The notes beneath the pieces are model-generated. The model saw only the letters and a program-made list of their open reading frames with translations. It did no database searches and had not been told where the DNA came from. Positions 1 through 12,500 of a stretch of 64,000 bases of DNA are shown piece after piece. A program made the translations under genes and the position numbers. The stretch is from Ahaetulla prasina (Eukaryota > Chordata > Lepidosauria > Squamata > Colubridae). Each line of letters starts with the position of its first letter. Within the stretch, counting starts at the first letter, position 1. The DNA is taken from the NCBI RefSeq assembly GCF_028640845.1, contig NC_080543.1, forward strand, positions 876,667 to 940,666, in the 5' to 3' direction.

Positions 1-535
1 AGGACAGCAGCAGGAGTTGGCCGGAGCTCAGGCTTTGATTGGTGAGCTGATGCCCCTCAAGGGCTTGTACCAGCAGCTCCAGGCCTCGCAGGCCTCGCAG
101 GGGGACAAGCATCGGGAAGAGGTGGAGCAGCTGCAGAAGACCACCGGCCTCCTGCAGGCGGAGCTGAGCAGGACCAAGCAGGAGCTCTCGGAGACCTCCT
201 CCGTCAAGGAGAGCTTCCTCCAACAAGAGCAGCTTCTCCATCAGCTGCAAGCGGAGAACAGCGGGTACGTGGAGCGCCTGGCCGCCCTCCAGCGGGCTCA
301 CACCCAGCTGGCCGAGGAGAAGAGGGAGCTGGCCGAGAAGGCCACCCAAGGGCAGCAGAGCCTGGACAGGGAGTTGGCCCAGCTCAAGCAGAAGCACGCT
401 CTGGAGCTGGAGGCCACCCGGATGGACTCTGAGAAGCTGGTGGCGGGGAGCAAGCGGGAGGCTGAGGAGGCTCAGAAGAAGCTGGAGGCCATGGCCAAGA
501 CCTACGAGGACACCAAGCGTCAGCTGACAGCTCAG
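1..535 (+). CDS. NUMA1: NUMA1 end of the large coiled-coil exon
   Basis: Open in frame from base 2 to the donor at 536 (CAG|GTGAGC), 178 residues without a stop. The composition is Gln, Glu, Lys, Leu and Ala with heptad spacing, as in the rod of NuMA. The exon is cut by the window edge. In mammals most of the rod is one very large exon, and the length and uninterrupted frame here fit its 3' end. It ends in phase 0. Confidence 0.9.
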
Positions 536-3500
536 GTGAGCCCTTTGATTCCCCTCTTCAAGATGGGAGGTGGCTGTGCTTAAGGACAACCAATAGAAGA
601 GAATCTTTGGAGCTCAGGGTTGAGCTGTGGGATTCCTGGTGTTTTCTTGCAGACATTTCATGGCCCAACTAGGGACCACCATCAGGGCTAGAAGGGAGTG
701 GGGTGTTTGTGGAGTGGAGCTTGGCTGTTTTTCTTGCAGATGTTTCATGACCCAACTAGGTAACATCTGTGTGAGGGAGTGTGGGGTTTGCTCATGTTTA
801 TAGACAGTAGTTTGCCCTGCAGCCTATACCCAAATAAGCAGGGATTAACCCCAGAGAAACAATGAATCAGAAAACCGTATCCTAAAGAAGGAATGGAAAA
901 ACCAAGGAAAAACCCACAGTCCCACCAATACTGGGAGGGCAAACTTCTGTATAGAGCCAAAGAGCAAAGCCCCCTCCCTTCCAATGACGTTCCGTAGTTG
1001 GGTTATGCAAGAAAAGAGGCAGTTCTCAGAGAGCCCCAAGGACCCCATTCTCCTCTCCTCATTTTCTTCCCCCACTCCACAAACCCCCCCCCCTCTTCTA
1101 GCACTGAGGATGATGTTCCCTAGTTGGGTCATGAAATGTCTGCAAGAAAACCACCCAGCTCAGAGAGGAACCCCACAGTGAATGGCGATTGGCCATCCTC
1201 GCCTTTATCTCAGCATGTTGGGATGCGGGTGAGGATCACGTTTTCTAAGGAGGGGGAGGGGTGTAGAGCCCACCCAGCTGGTCAAAACAGCTCAAAGGAC
1301 TCCCAGGTTTGGCTCATGCCCGGGCGCTGCCTCCATCCCCTTTGCCCTGCCGTAGATCGGACACTTCGTGAAAAGAGCAATGCCGACCGAGTGGGACGTG
1401 CGGCAGGAAGAGGCGGGCTCAGCGGTCTCTTTCCTCTGCCGTCTTTGGGTGGATTTAGAAAGTGAGAGTGGGGGAGGCGTTGAGGCGGGTGGTGATGATG
1501 CCCTGACCTCTGCAGCCCTTTCTTCTCCCCAACCTGCAGGCAGAGAAGCTGGAGAAACATCAGCGGGAACAAGCTAAGCAGGTAAGATGCCCAGGAGACC
1601 GGCTGCTTCACAGTGGAGCCATGGAGGGGGAGGGGGGGGCGGTGGAGGGCACGTCTGAAGTGGGGGGTTTGCTCCTGGGCTGTTCGGTAGAAGGCGGCTG
1701 TACAGGTAGCCCTCGACTGAAGACCACAATTGAGCTCCAAATTGCTGTTGCCAAGCGAAACGTTTGTTAAGTGGGTTTGGGCCCATTTTAGACCCTTTTC
1801 TTGCCAAAGTTGTTAAATGAACCGCTGCGGTCGTTAAGTGAATCTGGCTTCCTGATTGACTTTGGTGGTCAGAAGGTCACATGACCCCTGGGACATTGCA
1901 GCCGTCATAAATAGGAACCAATTGGAAAGTGTCTGAATTTTGATCACGTGACCAAATGGATGCTGCAACGGTCCTAAGTGTGAAGAATTGTCATAAGTCA
2001 CTTCTTCAGTGCCGTTGTAATTTCAAACGGTCACTAAACGAACTGCTGTAAGTCGAGAACTACCTGTATAATTCCCCAGCTAGGTTGTTGTCCGGTTGTC
2101 TCTGGGTGCCCCTTGGCCAAACTTCCCTTGAATCTGCTCAGTTTCTCCATTCTTTGGAGCTGCTGCCCTCCCCTCCAGGAAGTTCTCCGGGTCTCCCGGA
2201 TAGATCCTGCCTCCCTCCTGAATTTCTTCCTAGGGCAGCCATGGAGGTCATCTCTCCTCCCACAGGCTCTCCTTGGGGAGGGGCCTGCCTTCTCCCCCTC
2301 CCCAGCTTTCCGGGTCCTTCCCCCAGTCCTGATCCTGGGGTGGAAATGATCAATGGGAGATATGGAAGAGCCCACCCCAACCCTCCAGAGGGATTTGACC
2401 TCAAGTCCCACCATTCAAGGGGCTGGGGAAGATGGGTGTGCCACCACCTTACCCAGCTGGCTAGCAGAAATCCTACTTGAGCTGCAGAGCTCTGCAAGCC
2501 ATTTATAGGGGCCCCAGGAGGCTTCGTGTGGAAGGCGGGCCCCTGAGGGCGCTGGAGGCTGGGAGAGAGCTCAAGGGGGCCCAGCAGACAGAGCGGAGAC
2601 TTGGAATGACTTCTTGACCTCTTCCTCCTCCAGGTGGATGAGCTGAAGAAGAAGCTGGTTCAGCAAGAGAAGGCCGCCCAGACCCATCAGCAGAAAGCGA
2701 AGGTGGGTGTCCAGCACAGGAACGCTTGCCCACCTCCGCCTGGCCTCAACCTCAGGCCCACCAAGAAAAAAGGTCCAGGTCAAATTGTTCCATGTAGCCA
2801 TAACTTTGTTCTGATTAGCTTGCGCAGTCTTATTTCACACTTAGTTTTACTCCACCCATTGCTGCTACGATGGGGTGGCAACAAGCCAGGATTCCAAGAT
2901 TTTGACTAGCATCAGAACAGAAGTGCAAATAAAAACATGACAAGATCCTATCTGGGCCGATCACCGGGATCACAGTATTATTTTCGGAGCTTTCAGATTT
3001 GTGCTGGATCCCATCCTCTCTACTGGAGAGAAGCTATTCTATGCACAGTATTTATGCGACGCCTTCCTATTGGCTGATTGGTGTATTGATGGCTGGTGAT
3101 TGGCTTTTGTTTCCTTATGCTTCCAAGCCCTCAGCTCCTAAATACCTGACAAGTTGATCATAAATCAGCACTCCTTTTTCCCAGGTTTCAACCGTTTCCC
3201 TGGCTGTTTTTGTCCCTGCTCAGCCAACAATCTTGGTAGATGCGAAATTAAATGTATGTCCTTGTTCATTGCAGTGGAGGCTACCAATGAGTTGGGGTCT
3301 CCTCGTCTGACCGCTCGCTTGTGTTCTTGCAATCCGGTGGTTAGCTTCCTCCCAGTCTCCTATCTAGTCACAGAGGCAATCCATGCAGGGGATTACATTG
3401 GAAGTCTCTCCCACCTCCAAGTGATCTTTACAATGCGTGATTTGCCCTCTTATAGTAGCTTCTGGACGGTGCAATACAAAGTATATTTGCCGTCATTCGT

Positions 3501-6500
3501 GAAAAACATGACAGCCGAAAGCTGTTAACTTCAGACCAACAATCAAGTAAGCAACCCCCCAATTCAGAAACTGCCAAAGAGCCCAACCAAAGAATCTCTA
3601 AGACCCCTCCCCCCACCCACACAGACGGGCAAGGCACCAGAATATAAACTGACAGCAAACCCCACTCCTTATTGGCACTGATGATGTTACCTAGTTTGGG
3701 TAATGAAACGTTTGCAAGAAAACTATCAAGCTCAGAGAGCTTGTCAAGAACCCCTCATTTCAGTCCTGAGCTACAAAGACAGCAACAGCCCTTAGACTTA
3801 TATGCCTCTTCACAGGGCTTTCCAGCCCCCTCTAAGCAGTTGACAGAGTCAGCCTCTTGCCCCCAACCATCTGGGTCCTCATTTGACCCACCTCGGAAGG
3901 ACGGAAGGCTGAGTCACCCTTCAGCCTGGTGGGATTTGAACTGTCAAATTGTAGGCAGATGGCAGGCAGCAGAAGTAGCCTCCAGTACTGCGCTCTAACC
4001 CCTGCGCCACTGTGGCTCACCCGTGGCTAAAAGATCCTCCTTTATTGGTAGCAAATATTCTTCTTTATTGGGACAACTCTGTGTCCTGCCAGGTTAAAGC
4101 CTTCAATCCTGGAGTGGGAGGCAGCTCAGAAGAGCCGTGGGGCAGATCGCCTCAGGGTGACCCGAGGAGGAAGGGGTGCTTCCCTCTCTGAGGCACTGAG
4201 GTGGGTCTCCCTCTCCATAGGTGCGCGAGGAGGAGCTCCGTTCGGAGATGAAGCAGCTGAAGGAGAAGACGGCGGATCTTCAGGCTCAGCTGGTGAAGAA
4301 GGAACAGGCTGCCGAGCATTACAAGGCTCAGGTAGGGCCCTGGGCGCCTCCTGCCCCCCATGCCAGGTTGAGGGAAGGGCTTGCAGGAGGGACCCCTCGA
4401 TGGAGGCTCGAGGGGGCTCCTGTCAGCTGCCACCTCGCGCTTCACTGCCACCAACTACAGCGTGTGTGTGTGTGTGTGTATTGGAGGAGAGGGGAGGGGG
4501 CAGTTTTCAAGGGAAGCAAAAAGTTCACTGTATCTCCCTGAGATGCAGCTTCAAATTCTTTGAATTTGATTGGACATGGGTGGGGGGGGACAGTAAGAGG
4601 AGGCACCTAAGAAAAGGAAAAATTAGACGGGAAGATTTGGGCGCACAATTTTCAGTTCCGGCTTTGCATTGTTGTAATTCACTTGACGCCTCGTAGACGA
4701 TACCTGTCTTGACGAATGGAGTTAAGGGTTGTTTTTACTTGGCGGTTCAAGCTGAGGCAGGGCCGACAGGTTCTCTTTCCTGCGCCCGCAGATGGAGAAG
4801 GCAAGGACGCACTACGATGCCAAGAAACAGCAGAACCAGGAGCTGCTGGAGAAGCTGAAGGGCCTGGAGCACCTGGAGAAGGAGAACGCCGAGCTGAAGG
4901 CCGAGTCGGAGCGCCTGGCCAAGGAGTTGCAGCGCACAGCCCTGCAGGCCACCGAGTCAGAGCTCAGCCTGAAGAACCTCACCAGCCAAGTCCGGGTCCT
5001 GCAGGCGCAGGTAGGCAGGGCGGGGGAGGGGGGGGCTGGGCCAGATGGCAGAGGTTCAATACCAAATAATACATCATTTTATTAAACGTGTCTTTCAAGT
5101 TAGAGTTCCATGTCAGTTTCAAACTTTGCATTCATGTGTAGGTGGTTCTGGACCACAATTGAGCCCAAAATTTCCGTTGCTAAGCGAGACAGTTGTTAAA
5201 TGAGTTTTGCCCCGTTTTACGACCTTTCTTGCCAAAGTTGTTAAGGGAATCACTGCAGATGTTAAGTTAATCACACGGCTGTTAAGTGAATCTGGCTTCC
5301 CCACAGACGTTGCTGATCAGAAGGTCACAAAAGGTGGTCGCCATGCAGCCGTCACAAGTATAAGTACAGAGTTGCTGCAGCAGTTGGTGCAAAGCCAGTT
5401 ATAAGCCACTTTTTTCCAGTGCTATTGTAATTTCAAATGGTCGCTAAACAGATGGTTGTAACTTGAGGATTACCTTCGGCAGGAGCATTGAATCAAGATG
5501 TCCCAAATGGGCTCTTTTGTTGGCCTGCCAGCCTCTCCGCCTTCTTGGGCCTGGCTTCCTCGGGGCTTCTCTTTCTAATTCTGCTCCAATTCCCACACAG
5601 CTGGACTTCTCGGATCGGCAGCTTCGAGAGCAGGGCAAGGTCCAGGCAGCCCTGGAGACCCTCAAGGGCCGGGAGACCTTCAGGCAGAGCTCGGCCGATA
5701 TCAGCACGGACAGCCTGGACTTGAGCACCAGCGACGAAGGGCAGCCCCTTAACTCCACCAGGTACCCGGTGGCCTCCTCCCCTGGCTCTGGAGGGCAGCC
5801 TCGGGGCGCTCCTCCTTCTGCGCCACCACTCCGGCCCAGTTTCCTCGGGGAACGTCTTTGCTCCCAGAGTGGGATCTCGGCTGGTTCTTTTGGGGTCTCC
5901 GGTCCTCTCTGAGCCTGGTGGGGTTTTTTTTTTACAGACATCAGTGCTAGAATCTACCAAAGATTACCTAGTTGTGGCATGAAACACCTGTAAGAAAACC
6001 ACCAAGCTCAGAGACCATCAAGGACTCCACAGCCTTCCTAGTTGTCCTCCTCTTTGCAAATCTCCCCCCTTCCAACACTGATGAGGTCACCTAGTTTGAT
6101 AATAAAACGTCTGCAAAAAGACCACCAAGCTCAGAGAGCATCCAGGACCCCTCAGTTCAATCCTGAGCTACAAACCTTCTCTTCTGTTGGTACTTTTGGG
6201 GTCTTCAGACTGAACGGGAGAGGATTATGGTAGGGGGCGGCAGGGCATGAAACATATTTAATTATTAAGAAAATTTATAAAGCCGCCCACAGTGGGTGGC
6301 TTACAGAAGTAAGACTCCCAACAGATACCCCAGTAACATACCCATACCAAGCCCTTGATGGGCTCCTTATCTCCCTTTGGGGTCTCCAAGCCCATTGGCA
6401 AGTTCACGTCTTCAGGGCCCCTCGAAAGAGGGTCAAGATGGGGGCCAACCTTATCACCGCAGGGATGATGTTCCACAGGGAGGGAGCCACCACGGAGAAG

Positions 6501-9500
6501 GCCTTTCTTCTACATCCCACCAGATGGACCTCCTTAAGAGAGGAGACCCGTAACGTCCCCTGCCTCCTTGCTATGGGGGCTCAGGTGTCTGTCACTGGGA
6601 AAAGAGAACCTGGCCTGAAACCATGTAAGGCCTTAGAGGTGACGACCAATATCTTAAATTGGACCCGGAAGCAAACGGGCAGCCAGTGCAGCTCCTAGCC
6701 TTGCACAGAACCATGCAGGCCGCAGCAGCTGAGATTCCCCCGGATGGAGCAGCCCGGGTGGGGGTGGAACCTGTGATTCCAGGCAGCCCCGCCCTCTTCA
6801 AGGCCGGCTTCTCCCCAGCAGGAAGACCCGCCGCTCTTTGTCCGAATCGGGGGCCGTGGAATCGTCCAAGACCTCCCAGGCGCTGCCCCACAAGAGGGAC
6901 TCCTTGGAGAGCCTCTACTTCACCCCCATCCCCACCCGCTCACGGTCCAAGCTGGAGAACAGCATTGACTCCATCGGCAATATCACCTTGGACTCCGGAC
7001 GGAAGGCGCTCTCTGGCCGTCGGCGCACCACACAGCTGATCAACATTACCATGATCAAAGTAAGGGGGGAGGGGGGCTGTGGACCCTGCCTGGGGGGTGG
7101 GGGGAGCCCAGGAGTGAGAGACCCTTCCTGGTCCTACCTACACCCACAGGAGACCTGCCAGTGAAGCCGACGGCTGTGTGGCGCACTGGGGGGCACCCCT
7201 GCCACGCGCACAGGGCTGCTGTCGTGTCTGCCGTTTGGGTGTGACATCACCCCGTTTGTGTTCTTTCACAGAAACACCCCAAGCTGGAACCTCTGGACAG
7301 CACCAATGAGTCTTTTGTCAGCCTGCGGTCCTCCGGCTCAGGGGACAGCGGCCAGGAGTCGGTCAAGACCCGCCTGCGTTCGGCGGCGGCGGCTTCCTCC
7401 TCCACCCGCTCTCTGGCCAGCCTCCCCTCCCAGGAGTCCCTCATCAGGCTGTCCGCCTCTTCACCCGATGGCACCTCTGGCCACGCCGCTCTGAAGAGCC
7501 TGCCTGGCTACCGACCGGCCACCCGCAGTTCTCTGAGACACTCCCAAGGCGGGGGTGCAAACACCGGTGAGAGTGGGGGGCACGGGGTGTGGACCCTGCC
7601 ATGTGAGGGATGGAGGGGGAACCCTGACCTTCAGAGTGCGGTGAAAGATGGGGTTCTCTGCCCCCTTGATCCGAAACCTTCTCTTGACGAAGATCAGTGG
7701 CACGATCTTCCAATGACCTTATCCCAGGGCTAACTCCAACTTTTAAGACTTTGGGTCCAACTCCCAAGCAGCCATGACGGCTAGGGAATTCTGGGAGTTG
7801 GAGTCCACAAGTTGCCAAGTTTGGAGACCTCTGCTTTATCCAAATCCCCCATCAGTACCATCTAAATCTGTGTTTTACAACCTTGGTTGCTTTAAGATGT
7901 GTGGATTTCAACTCCCAGAATTCCCCCAGCCAGCCCTTCTGGGAATTCAGCCCTGCTGAGTTCTGGGAGTTGAAGTCCACACATCTTAAAGTGGGCATAG
8001 TTGAGAAAGGCCATTCTGGGGATGTGACTTTGTGCGGCAGCTGTCAGGTGAGCAAACACAGAGGAGAGAGAGAGAGAGAGACAGATACACGATTGCAGAG
8101 AGCTGCCCTAGCGAGCCACTCGCAATCCCACCCTGGCTGGGTCGCATGGGGTCCCCTGTCTCCCCTGTTGCTCTCCGAGCGGGATCTTTCACCCCTTGGG
8201 GGGATTCGGAGCCCCTTAAAGAAGACCCGTCCATCCATGCCCTGCCTGCCCTCCCCTGCCCTGCCCTCCCCTCCTCCCTGCAGGCCGCAGCAGTTTCTAC
8301 GCAGCCTCCTGTGACGATGAGCCTGAGCAGATGGACAGCTGGAACCGCATCGCAGAGCTTCAGCAGCGGAACCGCATCTGCCCGCCTCACCTGAAGACCT
8401 GCTACCCTCTGGAGTCCCGGGTGAGTGGCCGCCTGGCTCCTTCTGGTGCTCTGGCAGGGAGCTTCCGGTTTTCTTCTGCTGGGCCCCGGACCCTCCGTGG
8501 GTCAGTTCCCCACATGCACATCGGGGCTCCTGCAGGTCAGGTCGGCCGTTCATTCGGATCTGGACAAAATGGGGGGGGTGGGGGGGTCCTCCCGTAAGAC
8601 CCCGAGCAGTTTCACGGCAGGTTTCTATGATCTCCTTGGTTGCCTATCTCAGTCCACCTCCCCATGCACCTGTTTACAGGTAGTCCTTGGCTTATGCCCA
8701 GAGTTTCGGTTGCTAAGTGAGACGTTTGTTCAGTGAGATTTGCCTTATTTTACAGCCTTACTTGCCACTGTTGTTAAATGAATCGCTGCAGGTGTTAATT
8801 TAGTCACCCAGTCGTTAAGTCAATCTGGCTTCCCCGTTGATGTGGCTTGCCGCAAACGGGGATCACGTGACCATAGGACATTGCGACCGTCATAAATACG
8901 AGTCAGTAGCCAAGCATCTGAATTTTGATCATGCGACCCTAGGTCATAAATGTGAAAAACGGTCATAAGTCACTTTTTTCAGTGCTGTTGTAACTTTGAC
9001 CAGTCACTAAATGAACTGTTACAAGTTGAGGACTACCTGTTGGGGCCACGAGTGGCAGCTAGCTCTCCTTTGGGGCTGGGGCGGCTCCTGAATGGCCCTG
9101 TGTTTTCTCTCTCTCCTCCCCCCAAGCCCTGTCCACTCCTGACCACCATCACGGACGAAGAGGTGATGACCGGAGACCCCAAGGAGACCCTCCGACGGGC
9201 CAGCATGCTGCCCTCCCAGATTGTGGAGGGCCCCAGCACCCGCCGCAGCACGCTGAGTGCCGCCTGGGCACTGGGAGGGGTGGCCACACGGCAGCAGCGG
9301 AAGCGCCTTTCGGACGAACCCCAGACGGGGCCGGGGACCCCCGAGGTGAGTAACTCCGGGAGGATCTGGGGCCCTGGAGCTGCTGACCCTGGATAGGCCA
9401 ACACCTTGCAGGCTGAGGAAGGCGAATGTTGCTGCTGTTGCTGCCCCTCTTTCTCAGCTGCTGAGGGAGGGTCTGGACCTTCCCCTTGGCTGCTGGGGAG

Positions 9501-12500
9501 GGGCTTCGTGGTCCACGGTGGGCAGTATCCTCTCAGGCACCAACGCCAGCCTCTTGGGGTCAAGGGAGGCCCACAGTGGCTCTTCTTGCTTGGCTCCTTC
9601 CTTCAGGGGTGAAATCCAGCAGGTTCTGACAGGTTCTGGAGAACTGGGAGTGGAAATTTTGAGTAGTTCGGAGAACCAGCAAATACCACCTTTGGCTGGC
9701 CCCAGGAGTGGGGAGGGAATGGGGATTTTGCAGTATCCTTCCCCTGCAACGCCCACCAAGCCACGCCCAGAGAACCGGTAGTAAAAAAAAAATTGAATTC
9801 TACTACTGCCTGCCTTGGTTGTTTCTTAGATTTGTCATTGTTGGTCACCATGATACAAAAAAGTTGTCGAGACTCTGGGAAGAGTGCAGAGGAGAGCCAC
9901 AAAGAGGATGAGGGGGCCGGAGGCTATAAAACACGCGATGCACGGTTGCAGGAACTGGGCCTGGTTAGTCTAGGGAAGAGAAGGACCAGGGCAGACACGA
10001 GGGCTGTCTTCAAGGGTCGAGGGCCGTGTTGGGGAACCTATAGAATGGGTGCTGGAAGCACCACATGGAACCATCCCATGAGGGATGTGCGGCCTCGCAG
10101 GCTCCTCGTCCTTACGCACACACACACCCCGGTCAGCTGGCCTTCGTGCGTGCGGGATGGCTGAAAACCAGAAGAGCCGTGTTCTGTTGCACATGCGCAA
10201 GCCGGCACCCGAACTTCCGGGTTTACGTTGCACGCATGCTGTTTGTCAGGCGCGCATCCGTGCCGGAAACCAAAAGTTGGGGTACCAGTTCGTGCACGTG
10301 TGACAGAACGCTGCTCTTCTGGGTGTCAGGGATCCCATGCGCGCGAAGGCCAGTGAGGCCGCACGGTCCAGGCGGGATGGTTTTGCCTGCCACTTCCAGG
10401 AGGCAGAGAGGCATGCAGTGACATCACTGGTCTAGGGTCATCTCCTTCAGCAGGGGGTTGGACTAGAAGACCTCGGAGGTCCCCTCCAACTCTGTAATTA
10501 GCTGTCCAGGGAGGTGGGAGGGAGGCTTGGCTCCTCAGCTGAAGCTCTTGAAACTCCGTCTCTCCCCCTCTGTTCTTTCTGTAGGCCAAGAAATCCTCCG
10601 CCTGCTTCCCCCGGCCCCAGACCCCCAAAGGGAGGGCTGAGGATCGCAAGCAGGGCCCCCCGGGGGGTGAGAAGAAGAGCAAAGCCCAGCCAACAGACAA
10701 GCAGGTGAGGCCCTCTGGGGGCAAAGCAGGGGACCCCAGACTCATAAAAGGGTTCCCTCCTCCCCTGATGCTTAGAGCAGCCCCCCCCCCCGACCTTGGG
10801 AACTTTAAGACCTGCGGGCTTTAACTTCCAGAATTCCCCAGCCTTGGCACACGTGGCTGGCTGGGGAACTGTGGGAGTTGAAGTCCACCGGTCTTCAAGT
10901 TACCGAGGTTGGGGACCCTGGATCAGAGCGTATTAGAAGTACCAGTGGGAACCCGGAGGGTAAAAAAAATGGGAGCTACTTTAGTTGTAAAAGCTTTTTA
11001 ACTTTTCTTTTGACCCACAAACCTAAACCTAACCCAGATTACTTGCCATCAATGTGTGGTCGGTTCTTAGCAGCCGCCCGCGCCCCCCCCCCCCATAGAC
11101 GTTCTCCATGACTCTTTGTGCCTGAATGGTCCTTCAGGTCTTCCAATGGTCCAGAGAACGGAGCCCACGTCCAGCTCTTGGGTGTGAAGGGCTGGGGAAC
11201 TTGGTTTGCTCTCAGCTGTTCCTTTTATCGATTGAATTGGTTGAAGGGAAGGTCAGCCCCTCGCTCTCTAATCCGTGGTTCCCAAGGCACACCTAGAATT
11301 TCTGGCTAGTTGGAATTCAGGAGAAGAGAATATTTGTAGCTCAGGGTTGGACTGTGAAGTCCTTGATGCTCTCTGAGCTGGGTGGTTTTCTTGCAAGACG
11401 TTTCGTGACCCAACTAGGTAACTCCATCAGGGCTGTGAAGGGAGTGGGGTTTGCTCTCTGCAAGCAAACTATTTGTATATAAACGGAGAGCAAGCAACAC
11501 TCAGGAAGAAAACAGACCAGCTCAGAAAGCACTAAGACACCCCCTCCTCCTCCTCCCTCCTCCTCCTCCCTTCCCCCCTCCCCCCCTCTCCTCCCCCCTC
11601 CCCTCCTCCTCCTCCAACGTGGAACATATATTTTGCTTCCTCCCCAGTCTGAGAGGCGTCACTCACTGGCCTTCAGCATCCTGAACACCCCGAAGAAACT
11701 GGGGAACAGCCTCTTGCGCCGTGGGGCCAATCGTAAGGTGACTCCCAAAAATTCCCCTCGGAGTGGCAGCCGGAGGTCTCCAAGGAACGCTGCGCCTTCA
11801 AAGGGCAAGGTAAGGGGGTGGGACGGAGCCCCAGATTTCCATGGCTGCTGTGCTTGCTATCCTTGCACCCCCCCTCCCCAATATCCTAATCCCAGATCTG
11901 ATCGGAAAGGACTTTCTGCCGGATGCTCCACCCGGCCCCCTTTGGGCATAGGGGTGTGTGTGTGTGTTCGCTTAATCGACACCCTAATACAGGTAGTCCT
12001 CGACTTAGGACAGTTCACTTACCAACCGCTCAAAGCTACGGCAGACTCCCTGGAGGCACTTAGGACCCAGATTCAAAGTTGCGACGCCCTCTCCCCTGCC
12101 AACAAACCACGGTCCTGTGACCCTGTTGCAGACCCTGCATCTATGGCCGGTCACAGCCGCCTCCTGTCACGTGACTCCGGTTCAGTTTCTGGCGAACAAT
12201 GGCTTTGCTTCCTGGTCTTTGGAAGAAGAATGCCATAAAATCACATTGTTCACAGGATGAGCTGCTTAAACGACCGTGTTTACAGTCGTAAGTCAAGGAC
12301 TACCTGAACTGAAAGCGGGGGATCTCTGTTGGTGTGGGAAGGATCTTGAGTGGGGGGTAGGAGGGGAGTCAGCCCTTGCCCAATGGCAAGAGAGCCAACA
12401 AACCCCGATTCCCAAACCAGGTTAGGTTCTTTGTTCTTCTCCTGCTGCTCTCAGCTGCCCAAACTGGGCCTGTAGACCGGAGCGGTCCCCTCCCTGTCCT

